From Algoriphagus taiwanensis (GTDB lineage Bacteria > Bacteroidota > Bacteroidia > Cytophagales > Cyclobacteriaceae): a DNA stretch of 64,000 nucleotides. Positions within the stretch are counted from its first letter, which is position 1; each line of letters begins with the position of its first letter. This document shows, in pieces, positions 45,155 to 54,062 of the stretch. The position numbers were made by a program, and so were the translations under genes. The stretch spans positions 124,001 to 188,000 of the forward strand of contig NZ_BTPE01000008.1 of assembly GCF_036245645.1 (NCBI RefSeq). Reading direction: 5' to 3'. The notes under the pieces are model-generated. The model was not told the DNA's origin. It saw only the letters and a program-made list of their open reading frames with translations, and did no database searches.

Positions 45155-46211
45155 TCAAGCTACTTGGATTCATACCAAGGATCAAAACTGGCTGATTCAA
45201 TGGGATGCTATTCAACGAAATCACCAAGAGGGGATGTTTACTCAGACCTCTTCCTGGTTGAGTTCTTATCGTGCCTATGGATTTGATTTTGAGTTGCTTA
45301 TCAAGGTAGATTCAAAAAATCAAATTGAGGCTGGTATGGCTTGCCTACTGATCAAAGCCGGTCCTTTTACGATTTATTCTTGTCCTTGGGGGCCGTTTTC
45401 ACCTAGGGCTGAGTTTATTCCTGAGTGTCTGGAAAAATTTGACCAACGAGCCAAAGAAATAGGGGCGATGGTATCCCAGCTGAATCCCGCCTGGAGAGCG
45501 GATACGGATATTCTCATCCAAAATCTCGAGGATGGAGGTTATCAAAAAGGGACATTTTTGAAAAAAGTATTTGTACCGACTGACTTCAATATGATTGCCC
45601 TTCCTTCCCTTGAGGAAAAAGATTGGGAAAGAATCCTTTTGAAGTCTTTTTCTGAAAATGCAAAAAGAAACATAAAGACGGCGCTCAAGCAGGAGGTTAC
45701 TTTAAAGAAAGTCCAATCATTCGAAGAGTTAGAGGAAGCCTATGCCTGTTTTCAAGCCAATGCAGACCGGGAAGGTTATACTATAAGAAGTTGGGAAGAT
45801 ATACGCGATTCCCTTTGGGACGGAGTAAAAAACGAAAATTCACTTGTTCTTTTTGCCCAATTTCAGGGTCAGACCGTCGGGGCGATTTGGTGTGCCCATG
45901 GTGGAAATATGCTTTCTTATATCATGGGAGGAGTAGACAGGACTGAAAAGGACCTGAAACTGGGCCATCTTCTTCAGTGGTCTGCCATTTCTGAGGCCGT
46001 AAAGAGAAACTATTCGAGGTATAATATTTCAGTGGGAGGTAGTGAAGGGGTTGTCCGATTTAAATCAAGTTTTTATCCAACCCAAATCAGTAGCTCAGGT
46101 CCTTATTTTAAAGTACTAAGAAAGGCACATTACCTTGGTTTCAATGCTGTATTTCCATTTTTGGAGAAAAATAAAAAGTTGGCATCCCGGATTTTAAAGC
46201 TGATCAAGTGA
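45129..46211 (+). CDS. FemAB/GNAT-fold acyltransferase-like protein
   Basis: This 360-residue protein matches the FemAB/Fmh or BioF2-like (Acetyltransf_6) fold with two GNAT lobes. Diagnostic stretches are SFSENAKRNIKTALKQEVTL near 175-193, LVLFAQFQGQTVGAIWCAHG near 238-258, and YNISVGGSEGVVRFKSSFYP near 297-317 (the FKxxF-type end). Relatives attach amino acids or acyl groups to cell-wall or polysaccharide precursors, and in some EPS loci they accompany AsnB and deacetylase genes. It overlaps the next gene by 4 bases (GTGA). Confidence 0.75.
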   Translation: MELQELSSNQATWIHTKDQNWLIQWDAIQRNHQEGMFTQTSSWLSSYRAYGFDFELLIKVDSKNQIEAGMACLLIKAGPFTIYSCPWGPFSPRAEFIPECLEKFDQRAKEIGAMVSQLNPAWRADTDILIQNLEDGGYQKGTFLKKVFVPTDFNMIALPSLEEKDWERILLKSFSENAKRNIKTALKQEVTLKKVQSFEELEEAYACFQANADREGYTIRSWEDIRDSLWDGVKNENSLVLFAQFQGQTVGAIWCAHGGNMLSYIMGGVDRTEKDLKLGHLLQWSAISEAVKRNYSRYNISVGGSEGVVRFKSSFYPTQISSSGPYFKVLRKAHYLGFNAVFPFLEKNKKLASRILKLIK

Positions 46212-47404
46212 AAATTCTTTATTTCTATCAATACTATGCTACACCCCAAGGTTCTTGGGGAACTCGAGTTCATGAGTTTGCTAGGGAGTGGGTTAAACAA
46301 GGGCATGAAGTGCAGGTAGTATCGTCCATTTATTCCAAATCAGATCTCAAGGCAAGTCATTTTATTGAACATCAGCAGTTTGACGGGGTAGATGTAACGG
46401 TAATTAATGTCAGAATAGACAATAAACAGCCATTTTTGAAGCGTATTTTCACCTTTGTAGCTTATGCTCTCTGCTCCATTTGGTATGCTTTGACTGCAAA
46501 AGCTGATGTGGTAATTGCTTCATCAGGTCCGATTACTGTAGGAATACCCGGCTTGGTAGCCAGATACCTTAGAGGGAAAAAAATGGTGTTTGAGGCAAGA
46601 GACTTATGGCCTGAAGGGGCTATAGAACTTGGATTGATTCGGAATGCATGGATAAAAAAACTTGCCTATGCTTTGGAAGCCCGTTGCTATAAGGCCTCGT
46701 CTCTTGTTGTCGCTTTATCCATAGGCATGCGACAGGATATTCAGAAGAGATTTCCAAATACAAGGGTCATTGACGTGACTAATGCTGCCAATATTCCTCT
46801 TTTTTCGACTAGAGTGCCTTTTGAAGGTAGAGGAGTGCTTACTCAGGGAAAGTATTTGATCTACACGGGTAATATTGGACAAGTAAATAATTCATTATGG
46901 ATATTGGAAGCAGCCAAAATCTTGAAGAACCAAAAATTTACCGCTTACAAATTTCTTTTGGTTGGAGAAGGGCAACAGAGGGAATTGATTCAGGAGGAAA
47001 TTGAAAAACTGGGTTTGGACAACCTGATTATCTGGGGGCTGATGCCCAAAAATAAACTTGTAGGTTTGATCCAAAATGCCTGTGTTTCCTTGGTTCCTCT
47101 CAAGGGTACTCCAATTTTGGACACCTCTTCTCCCAATAAGTTTTTCGAGTCCTTGGCTGCAGGAGTACCGGTTGTCCAGACTACCAACGGCTGGATGAAG
47201 GACTTTCTTGCGCAGCATGAGGTAGGATTTACCTTAGATCCTAATTCTGCAGAATCTCTTGTGCAGTTCGTTCAATCTTTGGATCAAAGGGAGGAAGAGT
47301 TAAAGCAAATGGGGCAAAAAGCGAAAGTTTTGGCAGCCAAAGAATTTGGGACACCTTATTTAGCTCAAAAAATGTTGACTGGAATCCAAGAGGCTATTCT
47401 ATGA
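46208..47404 (+). CDS. Glycosyltransferase family 4 (WbuB-like)
   Basis: This 398-residue GT-B enzyme begins with GTG overlapping the previous TGA. The N-terminal QYYATPQGSWGTRVHEFARE is typical of WbuB-type FucNAc transferases. ARDLWPEGAIELGLI, YTGNIGQVNNSLWILEAAK and TSSPNKFFESLAAGVPVVQT (the final E-region) complete it. Relatives transfer a deoxy amino sugar early in repeat-unit assembly. An epimerase and the WecA-like initiating enzyme are encoded downstream, which supports an early step. Confidence 0.87.
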   Translation: MKILYFYQYYATPQGSWGTRVHEFAREWVKQGHEVQVVSSIYSKSDLKASHFIEHQQFDGVDVTVINVRIDNKQPFLKRIFTFVAYALCSIWYALTAKADVVIASSGPITVGIPGLVARYLRGKKMVFEARDLWPEGAIELGLIRNAWIKKLAYALEARCYKASSLVVALSIGMRQDIQKRFPNTRVIDVTNAANIPLFSTRVPFEGRGVLTQGKYLIYTGNIGQVNNSLWILEAAKILKNQKFTAYKFLLVGEGQQRELIQEEIEKLGLDNLIIWGLMPKNKLVGLIQNACVSLVPLKGTPILDTSSPNKFFESLAAGVPVVQTTNGWMKDFLAQHEVGFTLDPNSAESLVQFVQSLDQREEELKQMGQKAKVLAAKEFGTPYLAQKMLTGIQEAIL

Positions 47405-48279
47405 AGATTTTGCTCACTGGTGCAAGTGGCTTTTTGGGTAAATCCATGCTTTCATCTTGGTCGTCCCAGCATGAGGTAATCACTTTGGGAAGAGATGAGT
47501 CTAATTTAATTCAGATAGATCTGTCTAGGGAAAAGCCCTCTCTTCCCACGTTAGATATGGTTGTTCATGCTGCTGGTAAAGCCCATATCGTTCCCAAAAC
47601 AGACCAAGAAAAGCAGGAGTTTTATGAGGTGAATCTACAAGGTACTCGACATTTGCTTGAAGCAATCACTGAGCTGCCCCGTCTCTTTGTTTTTATTAGT
47701 ACAGTAGCTGTCTACGGACTGGAGGAGGGAAACCTGATCTCTGAAGAGGCTCCCTTAAATGGGACAAGCCCCTATGCCGAAAGCAAAATTCAAGCAGAAC
47801 AATATCTCATCCGATGGGGGCAAAAGATGGGTGTGCCCGTCGTAATCCTAAGACTTCCCCTGATAGTAGGGCCAAACCCGCCGGGTAATTTGGGAGCTAT
47901 GATTCATGCGGTCAGGAAGGGGTTCTATTTTAGGTTGGGTTCGGGAGAGGCTAGAAAGTCAATGGTTTTAGCCAAAGATGTGGCAGATTTTATTCCATCT
48001 CTTTTAGGGCACGAAGGAATATTCAACCTTTGTGACGGAGCGCATCCAAGCTTAGCCGAATTAGACCAAAAAATTGCTGATCACTATGGCAAGAAAGTGA
48101 GATCAATCTCTGAAAAGCCGCTGTCTTATTTGGCAAAAATCGGAGACTTCCTGCCGTTTTTTCCATTGAATAGCTATAGACTTGGCAAACTAGCCAATAC
48201 CCTCACTTTTGATGATCAAAAGGCCAGAAAAGAACTGGGTTGGAACCCTCGGTATACATTAGATAATTTGTTTGAATAG
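47401..48279 (+). CDS. NAD-dependent nucleotide-sugar epimerase/reductase (extended SDR)
   Basis: This 292-residue SDR starts with LLTGASGFLGKSML (GxxGxxG). It has VVHAAGKAHIV, STVAVYG and the active-site Tyr/Lys in PYAESKIQAEQYL near 125-137. It resembles the group of 4-reductases and epimerases that act on UDP-4-keto sugars next to WbuB and WecA-like genes, for instance in making UDP-sugars for lipid carrier priming. Reductase versus epimerase cannot be decided. It overlaps the preceding gene by 4 bases. Confidence 0.82.
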   Translation: MKILLTGASGFLGKSMLSSWSSQHEVITLGRDESNLIQIDLSREKPSLPTLDMVVHAAGKAHIVPKTDQEKQEFYEVNLQGTRHLLEAITELPRLFVFISTVAVYGLEEGNLISEEAPLNGTSPYAESKIQAEQYLIRWGQKMGVPVVILRLPLIVGPNPPGNLGAMIHAVRKGFYFRLGSGEARKSMVLAKDVADFIPSLLGHEGIFNLCDGAHPSLAELDQKIADHYGKKVRSISEKPLSYLAKIGDFLPFFPLNSYRLGKLANTLTFDDQKARKELGWNPRYTLDNLFE

Positions 48280-48280
48280 C

Positions 48281-49315
48281 ATGAGAATCCTTTTTTTAGG
48301 TGAAACCTACCGGGCAGATGCTCAGACATGGATTAAAGGCATACAGGAAGTTTCCGGAATCACCCTTGAAACCAAAGAACTTTCTCAGAATAAAAGCAGA
48401 GTTAAAAGGGTTTTTGAATCCCTGGGGTTTGTTATTGGATTGATTTTTTCAAGCCAAAAATATGACCTGGTGCTGGCCGAAAGGGCCACAAGCTATGGAT
48501 TCTTTAGCCTGCTTGTCAGAAGCAAAGTGAGAGTGGTAGCCCAACAAGGTGTTTCTGATGTCTGGCCTGAAAATGGGTTTGCGGGCTGGTACAAGGGCAA
48601 GCTGCAAAGCGCCGTTTACAAAAAGGCAGATTTGATCCATGCTTGGGGGTATGTGATGACTTTTGCCATGATCAATTCAGGGGCCAACCCCTCAAAGATC
48701 AAAGTAAAGCCCAAGGGCCTTTTTTTAGAAAGATTTAGAGGGGTGATGCCTGAGTCCAAAAAGAAAAACTTGGCTATTGTCACTCGAAGTCTATATCCCA
48801 TCTACCACCATTCGGTCATTTTGGAAGCTATTTCTATTTTGAAAAACAAAGGAATAGCACTTCACTGCATTATGGTAGGAGAGGGGAGTGAAGGAGAGCG
48901 ACTGAAAAAGCAAACAGAGCTATTGGGAATCAAAGATCAGCTAGATTGGAAAGGCAGAATCCCCAATTTGGAATTGCCAAATCTTTTGGCTGAGGCAGGG
49001 ATTTATATCGCAGTACCCGAAACAGAGGGAGTTTCTGCCTCCTTATTTGAGGCTATGGCTTGCGGATGTTTTCCTATCGTAACAGATTTGCCTGCCAATA
49101 GGGCCTTTATTTCCTCAGGAAAGAATGGATTTCTAGTGCCAGTGGGCGATGTTCAGGCACTAGCTGAGGCAGTTGAAAAATTCCTTGAGAATCCGGGAAA
49201 TTACCGGGAGGGAATATTGGAAAACAGGAAATTCATCGAAAAGAACTGCGACCTGAAGCAAAACATGAAGGAGTTTTATCAACACTATTTAAAACTTGTA
49301 AATCAAAAGCAATAA
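48281..49315 (+). CDS. Glycosyltransferase family 4 (GT-B)
   Basis: This protein of about 344 residues starts at the ATG at 48281, one base after the previous stop. An upstream frame adds only three residues inside the epimerase gene. It has AERATSYGFFSLLVR, AIVTRSLYPIYHHSVILEAI near 165 and VPETEGVSASLFEAMACGCF (the EX7E motif) near 245-265. It is directly followed by AsnB copy 2 with no gap. Confidence 0.87.
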   Translation: MRILFLGETYRADAQTWIKGIQEVSGITLETKELSQNKSRVKRVFESLGFVIGLIFSSQKYDLVLAERATSYGFFSLLVRSKVRVVAQQGVSDVWPENGFAGWYKGKLQSAVYKKADLIHAWGYVMTFAMINSGANPSKIKVKPKGLFLERFRGVMPESKKKNLAIVTRSLYPIYHHSVILEAISILKNKGIALHCIMVGEGSEGERLKKQTELLGIKDQLDWKGRIPNLELPNLLAEAGIYIAVPETEGVSASLFEAMACGCFPIVTDLPANRAFISSGKNGFLVPVGDVQALAEAVEKFLENPGNYREGILENRKFIEKNCDLKQNMKEFYQHYLKLVNQKQ

Positions 49316-51163
49316 ATGTGCGGGATTACCGGATTTTGGAATAAGAACAATAAACCAGCTTCACCTGAAGTACTGAGGCAAATGAGGGACTCTATGATTC
49401 ATAGAGGACCGGATGCAGGTGGAGAATTTGTGGAAGGTGATTTGGCTTTGGGTCATCGTAGACTTTCAATTTTGGATCTTTCAGAGGGAGCCAATCAGCC
49501 ATTTCATTCCTCATGTGGAAGATATCACTTGGTTTTCAATGGTGAGATTTTCAATTATCAGGAGTTTTATCCCGAATTGAAGATGAAAGGCTTCCAATTT
49601 ACAACGACATCGGATACAGAGGTACTTTTGTACTTGCTTATGAGCTATGACCTCAGTGTTCTTCATCGGCTCAACGGCTTTTTTGCTTTTGCTTTCTGGG
49701 ATAAAGAAGAAAGAAAACTGCTTCTGGTAAAGGATAGATATGGGGTAAAACCTCTGTTTTGGACTGAAACCGAACAAGGTATGGCATTTGGCTCCGAACC
49801 CAAATCTCTTTTTCCTTTTGGTCTGGAAAAGTCCATGGATGAATCCAGGATGGATGAGTGGTTTTTTTATCGCCATGTCAGCGGACCCAATACTCTATTT
49901 AAAGGAGTAAATCGATTTTTGCCGGGATACTATCAGATCTGGAAGGACGGGGTGAAACTCGAAAAAGAGGAACGCTGGTATCATTTGGGAGAGCAAGCAG
50001 CCAAGCAGTCCAAAATTTCCGATCCAAAAGGATGGTATGAAGAAACTTTCTTGGATTCTGTTCGTCTGAGGATGATTTCTGATGTGCCCGTTGGTACCAT
50101 GCTCAGTGGAGGATTGGATAGCAGCAGTATTCTATATGCTCAGCATCATCTTGGCTATAAGGACCTCAGCAGTTGGAACCTTATGTTTCCGGGCTTTGAA
50201 AAGGACGAATCCGGCTTGGCCAGGCAGCTCAGTGAGTTGTATGGCGTGGAGTACAATGGATTCGAATATGTAGGCGATGAGCTGGCAGATCTTACAGAAA
50301 ATATCATTCAAGTCAGTGATGAGCCTCTCATGCATTTCACCGATGGTGTGCTTCTTGGACTTTCCAAAAAAGCCAAAGAAAAGGTAACTGTCCTTCTTAC
50401 AGGAGAAGGTGCAGATGAGCTAATGGCGGGCTATGTCAGGCACAAGGTGTTTGGAAATACATTGAGGTATTCTTTTCTCCATTTGCTTAATTATATTCCT
50501 GATCGATACCTGACCCAAGGCAGGTTGAAAAAAATGAAACGCTACCTCAGTTCCGGCAATCCAGAATTTGAGCTAATGACCAATGCGAATGAGTTGTATC
50601 TCAGTGATTTGAAAAATCTCAATTTGGAATTTATCAATATTCTGCCTGAATACAGGGTACAGCTCCTCGAAGAGGCCAAGGTATATTTCCCAAAGGATCG
50701 ACTGAGACAACTCTTGTATCTGGAAATGCACACCCATCTGTGTAGCCTCAACGATAAGAATGATCGTACCACTATGGGGGCATCCATCGAGTGCAGGGAG
50801 CCCTTCCTGGATTACAGGTTGGTGACGGGCTTGTTTAGCTTGGATACCAAGTACTTTTCTACTGCTGGAAAAGGTAAATGGCTTTCTATGAATACCCTTG
50901 GAAAAAAACTTCCTGATTTCATTCAAAACCATGAAAAAGTAGGTTTGGCTATTCCTTGGGCAGATTATTTCTTGCAAAACCCGGTCTTTAGAGACCACTT
51001 GGAAACTATGGCCGACAGTCCTCTTTTTCAAACAGGATGGATGGCATACATTGATGTGAAAAAGGCAGTGGAGGATTTCAAAAAAGAACCCTCTGTCCAT
51101 TATCCATTAATGCGCTCACTATTTTTTAATTCATTTTGGTACAAAATTCAGTTTGGTTCCTGA
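49316..51163 (+). CDS. Asparagine synthase-like amidotransferase (AsnB family), copy 2
   Basis: This 615-residue protein has the class II glutaminase nucleophile Cys2 (MCGITGFWN), RGPDAGG, and NGEIFNYQE. The PP-loop SGGLDSSS lies near residue 264, and LLTGEGADELMAGY near 360. It is only moderately similar in reading to copy 1 at 33830 and is 50 residues longer, so the two probably have different acceptors. Amidation of uronic acids is the best guess. Its stop overlaps the WecA-like start as TGATG. Confidence 0.85.
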   Translation: MCGITGFWNKNNKPASPEVLRQMRDSMIHRGPDAGGEFVEGDLALGHRRLSILDLSEGANQPFHSSCGRYHLVFNGEIFNYQEFYPELKMKGFQFTTTSDTEVLLYLLMSYDLSVLHRLNGFFAFAFWDKEERKLLLVKDRYGVKPLFWTETEQGMAFGSEPKSLFPFGLEKSMDESRMDEWFFYRHVSGPNTLFKGVNRFLPGYYQIWKDGVKLEKEERWYHLGEQAAKQSKISDPKGWYEETFLDSVRLRMISDVPVGTMLSGGLDSSSILYAQHHLGYKDLSSWNLMFPGFEKDESGLARQLSELYGVEYNGFEYVGDELADLTENIIQVSDEPLMHFTDGVLLGLSKKAKEKVTVLLTGEGADELMAGYVRHKVFGNTLRYSFLHLLNYIPDRYLTQGRLKKMKRYLSSGNPEFELMTNANELYLSDLKNLNLEFINILPEYRVQLLEEAKVYFPKDRLRQLLYLEMHTHLCSLNDKNDRTTMGASIECREPFLDYRLVTGLFSLDTKYFSTAGKGKWLSMNTLGKKLPDFIQNHEKVGLAIPWADYFLQNPVFRDHLETMADSPLFQTGWMAYIDVKKAVEDFKKEPSVHYPLMRSLFFNSFWYKIQFGS

Positions 51164-52125
51164 TGTTTTTATCTCACCTTATCGTCTTTCTTATCCTTTT
51201 ACTCTTGGCCTTGGTTTATTACCGCTTGGCCTTGCAGTTCAATATTGTTGACAAGCCAAATCATCGGAGCTCTCATACCCAAGTGACCGTAAGAGGAGGA
51301 GGAATTTTATTTCCGTTTGCTGTTTTGCTTTGGTGGATGGCCAACGATTTTTTGAATACCTGGATGGTCTTGGGAATGGTGTGGATTGCAGCCATCAGTC
51401 TTTTGGATGACATCTATACCCTTTCCCGAAAAATCAGATTTGGGGTTCAGATATTGGCTCTTTCCATGGCATTTTATGATTTGGGAGTCTTCGAGCAGGT
51501 CCAATGGATTGGCCTTCCGGCACTCTATTTTGTGTGTTTGGGAATCATCAATGCGATCAATTTCATGGATGGAATCAACGGAATCACAGGCTTGTATGGC
51601 TTAGTGTTTTTTGGGACTATTCTGGCTATAAATCAATATATGCCTGTCTTTGATCCCAGCTTGATCTATTATGTGATCCTGTCTCTTTCCATTTTTATGA
51701 TTTTTAATTTTCGGAAAAGGGCCTTGATGTTTGCAGGAGATATTGGCAGTATTTCCCTCGCGTTTTTAATGATTTACATTCTGGTGCAGTTTTACCTTGT
51801 GGTCCATACCTGGACTATTATTGTACTATTGGCAGTATATGGAGTAGATGTAGCAGCCACGATGATTGAAAGAAAATGGAGAGGAGAAAAACTCGGTGAG
51901 CCACATCGACGCCATCTTTATCAGCTCATGGTAAACCAACTCAAGGTCAACCATGTCAATATAGCCATGGCCTTTGCATTCATTCAGGCTATCATCAATT
52001 TCGCACTGTTCATTATCCCGGATTCTTACCCAAGTCCTATCCAAGCCTCAGGTATTCTTTTGGCTTTGGTGGTTCTTTATTTATTGATAAAAACTTCCAT
52101 TTGGAAAAAACTACATACCCCTTAA
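51163..52125 (+). CDS. Polyprenyl-phosphate sugar-1-phosphate transferase (WecA/MraY family)
   Basis: This 320-residue membrane protein has about 9-11 helices. It carries VDKPNHRSSHTQVTVRGGG near the start, LLDDIYTL near residue 82 (the DDxxxx motif), and INAINFMDGINGITG near 128-142. The last is the family NxxNxxDGxxGL motif. It would start repeat-unit assembly by moving a sugar-1-phosphate (often GlcNAc-1-P or FucNAc-1-P) to undecaprenyl phosphate. I chose the ATG at 51163 that overlaps the AsnB stop. It is the only initiating transferase recognised in the window, so both operons may depend on it. Confidence 0.9.
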   Translation: MFLSHLIVFLILLLLALVYYRLALQFNIVDKPNHRSSHTQVTVRGGGILFPFAVLLWWMANDFLNTWMVLGMVWIAAISLLDDIYTLSRKIRFGVQILALSMAFYDLGVFEQVQWIGLPALYFVCLGIINAINFMDGINGITGLYGLVFFGTILAINQYMPVFDPSLIYYVILSLSIFMIFNFRKRALMFAGDIGSISLAFLMIYILVQFYLVVHTWTIIVLLAVYGVDVAATMIERKWRGEKLGEPHRRHLYQLMVNQLKVNHVNIAMAFAFIQAIINFALFIIPDSYPSPIQASGILLALVVLYLLIKTSIWKKLHTP

Positions 52126-53078
52126 TGAAGGAATCTATCGATTTGTTGGCTATTCCTAATTTTTACTCTTCTTACTATGTTCTGGGGTTGAGTAAGGTTG
52201 GGGAATTGAGATATCGTCCCGAAAAGCAATTTCAGAAATTCAATAATCGTGGATTTGTGATTTTCAGATACAAAGGGAAAATCGGGGTGATTGATAATCA
52301 TGACCCAGTCGGCGTAGACCAAGAGCTTTACCAAGCTTGTGATGCGTTTTTCGCAACCAATAAGCTGCTCAATCACACTGAATATTCCCAGCCTAAAGTC
52401 AAGCCGCTCTTTCCTCATTATCCGGTCAATATTCTTTCCCTATACTTCAGATTATTCGGCGTCAGCTTGTTGACACAACTCAAGCCGAGGGATCTGGCCA
52501 GAGAGATTTATGTGCTCAGATCTAGGCCTGTTTATGCTAAGAAGGGTGATGACTATCATTATTCGGACTATGTGTTTTTCTCAGGGAGTACTTGGAAAAA
52601 AGAAGCTTGGGCCAATCAGATCCGCGCAGAATTTATCCGAGCTTGCAAAGCCGATCCTCGAATTAGATTTGAAGGCGGGTTTATACCCAGATCGGATGGT
52701 AATAACTTTGGATTTGATCAGGAGCTCAATAAGGAAAAATACTCCCCGAAAAGGTTCTCGGAGCTGAGTGCTCAATCCTTACTTTCCTTAAATAATCCAG
52801 CGGTTTTGGGTGCCGTCAGCTGGAGATTGGCAGAGTATTGGAACAGTTCTTCTTTCGTAATTTCTTTTCCCTTTGCAACCGATTTACCAAGATTTCCCAT
52901 CCCAGGAGAAGAAATACATCAGATCAAGGATTCCTCCGAGTATTCCGAAATAATCAACAGAGTTTTGGATCACCCTGAATACCACGAGAAGATAGCACGA
53001 GGAGGCAAAAGATTCTTTGATACCTATTGTACTCCAGAAAGTCAGGCTAAGTACATCCTTGCCGAATTGAATCACTAA
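52125..53078 (+). CDS. Putative glycosyltransferase, last gene of operon 2
   Basis: This 317-residue protein has a GT-B-like C-terminal half. VFFSGSTWKKEAWANQIRAE near residue 150 looks like the start of the donor domain, and VISFPFATDLPRFPIPGEE near 250 and RVLDHPEYHEKIARGGKRFF near 280 resemble exostosin-like or GT10/GT47-type glycosyltransferases. I cannot assign a family firmly. The ATG at 52125 overlaps the preceding stop (TAATG). A hairpin terminator begins 24 bases after its stop. Confidence 0.55.
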   Translation: MKESIDLLAIPNFYSSYYVLGLSKVGELRYRPEKQFQKFNNRGFVIFRYKGKIGVIDNHDPVGVDQELYQACDAFFATNKLLNHTEYSQPKVKPLFPHYPVNILSLYFRLFGVSLLTQLKPRDLAREIYVLRSRPVYAKKGDDYHYSDYVFFSGSTWKKEAWANQIRAEFIRACKADPRIRFEGGFIPRSDGNNFGFDQELNKEKYSPKRFSELSAQSLLSLNNPAVLGAVSWRLAEYWNSSSFVISFPFATDLPRFPIPGEEIHQIKDSSEYSEIINRVLDHPEYHEKIARGGKRFFDTYCTPESQAKYILAELNH

Positions 53079-53102
53079 ACCATTAAACAAACAAAATCCC
53101 TT

Positions 53103-53135
53103 AGCCCTTTGGATTTTCCGGAGGGCTTTTTTTTT
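53103..53135. terminator. Intrinsic terminator ending operon 2, probably bidirectional
   Basis: AGCCCTTTGG (53103-53112) pairs with CCGGAGGGCT (53118-53127), counting two G-U pairs. The loop is ATTTT, and a run of nine Ts reaches 53135. It lies between the convergent operon 2 and the SGNH/MBOAT pair. On the minus strand a weaker T-rich run (AAGGGATTTTGTTT in reverse complement) follows the stem. Confidence 0.85.
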
Positions 53136-53150
53136 GGAAATTGGTGCCGA

Positions 53151-54056
53151 TTAGTGGAATGGTTTGAGTGCTTCGACAAACTTTTGGGTAGCTTCTGCTT
53201 TTCCGAGATCATTGACATGGTCCACATCAAAAAAATACTTGGCTTCTGTAAAAATAGCCGAATGATTGATTAGGGGAAAGTCAGATCCATTGCCACCGGG
53301 TACGACGAGTTGTTTGCCTAAATAGGGTCCTACATATAGGATTAATTGACTGTTTTTTTGCTTTAGGTAACTTTCAATTTCTTTAAGAATAGGATTGGAA
53401 GGCTGCTTTTCTATTATCTCCCATTGGATTTCTTCTGACTTGGATTGGAGAGAGGAATTAGGGTAGGAATAATTCCCATTCCAATCAAACCTATTTGTGT
53501 ACTTAGGCTTGACTAGGCTAAGGCCTGCAGGCCAAACCAATTCTAAATTATAATAACCAATGGCAAATACAGGGAAATAGTTGGAAAGGGTAAGGGGACG
53601 GATTACACCTTTCTCATAAGTGTAGAAATACTCCCAGATATAGTCTCGATGGGAATAAGAGACAAATCGGTAGTCATTGTCGTTCAGCATCTGCTCTGAC
53701 TCCTCAAAGTGTCCAAGGTCAAGGGTCAAAATCACTCTGTCTGCTTGATTACCTGATTCGAAAAAGTGCTTGATCATCAAAAACTGACTGGGTAGTCCTG
53801 TATCATCCATGGATATATTAAGGCCTTTTAGACCTGTTTGCCGATCTACCTCCTCCGTATTGATTGTCGTCAAACCCCTGCTGGAACCAGCAATTACATA
53901 ATCAAACCTCCCCTTTCCTTCGAAGTGATTCACAATGAAATTGGGCTTATAAAAATAGGACCTGCCCAAAATCTTTAATGCAGACCATGCACCAATATTC
54001 CCGATAAGAAAAACAAGGATCAAATAGCTGAAAATTTTCAATAAAAATCTTTTCAT
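53151..54056 (-). CDS. Membrane-anchored SGNH/GDSL-like partner of the MBOAT acyltransferase
   Basis: This 301-residue protein has one N-terminal membrane helix (about 5-28, FLLKIFSYLILVFLIGNIGA) and a periplasmic domain. YVIAGSSRGL near residue 55 gives the G-S-S-R-G nucleophile region, and DVDHVNDLGK near 277 gives the D-x-x-H pair. This is the layout of AlgJ/AlgX/DltD-like proteins that transfer acetyl or other acyl groups to polysaccharides outside the cell. It follows the MBOAT gene by 6 bases on the minus strand, so the two form one unit. Confidence 0.75.
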   Translation of the reverse strand: MKRFLLKIFSYLILVFLIGNIGAWSALKILGRSYFYKPNFIVNHFEGKGRFDYVIAGSSRGLTTINTEEVDRQTGLKGLNISMDDTGLPSQFLMIKHFFESGNQADRVILTLDLGHFEESEQMLNDNDYRFVSYSHRDYIWEYFYTYEKGVIRPLTLSNYFPVFAIGYYNLELVWPAGLSLVKPKYTNRFDWNGNYSYPNSSLQSKSEEIQWEIIEKQPSNPILKEIESYLKQKNSQLILYVGPYLGKQLVVPGGNGSDFPLINHSAIFTEAKYFFDVDHVNDLGKAEATQKFVEALKPFH

Positions 54057-54062
54057 ACCCGA

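Noticed and set aside
50573..51100. 175-residue minus-strand frame inside AsnB copy 2
   Set aside because: Its composition follows the antisense of the synthetase domain, and it has no start context or recognisable motif.
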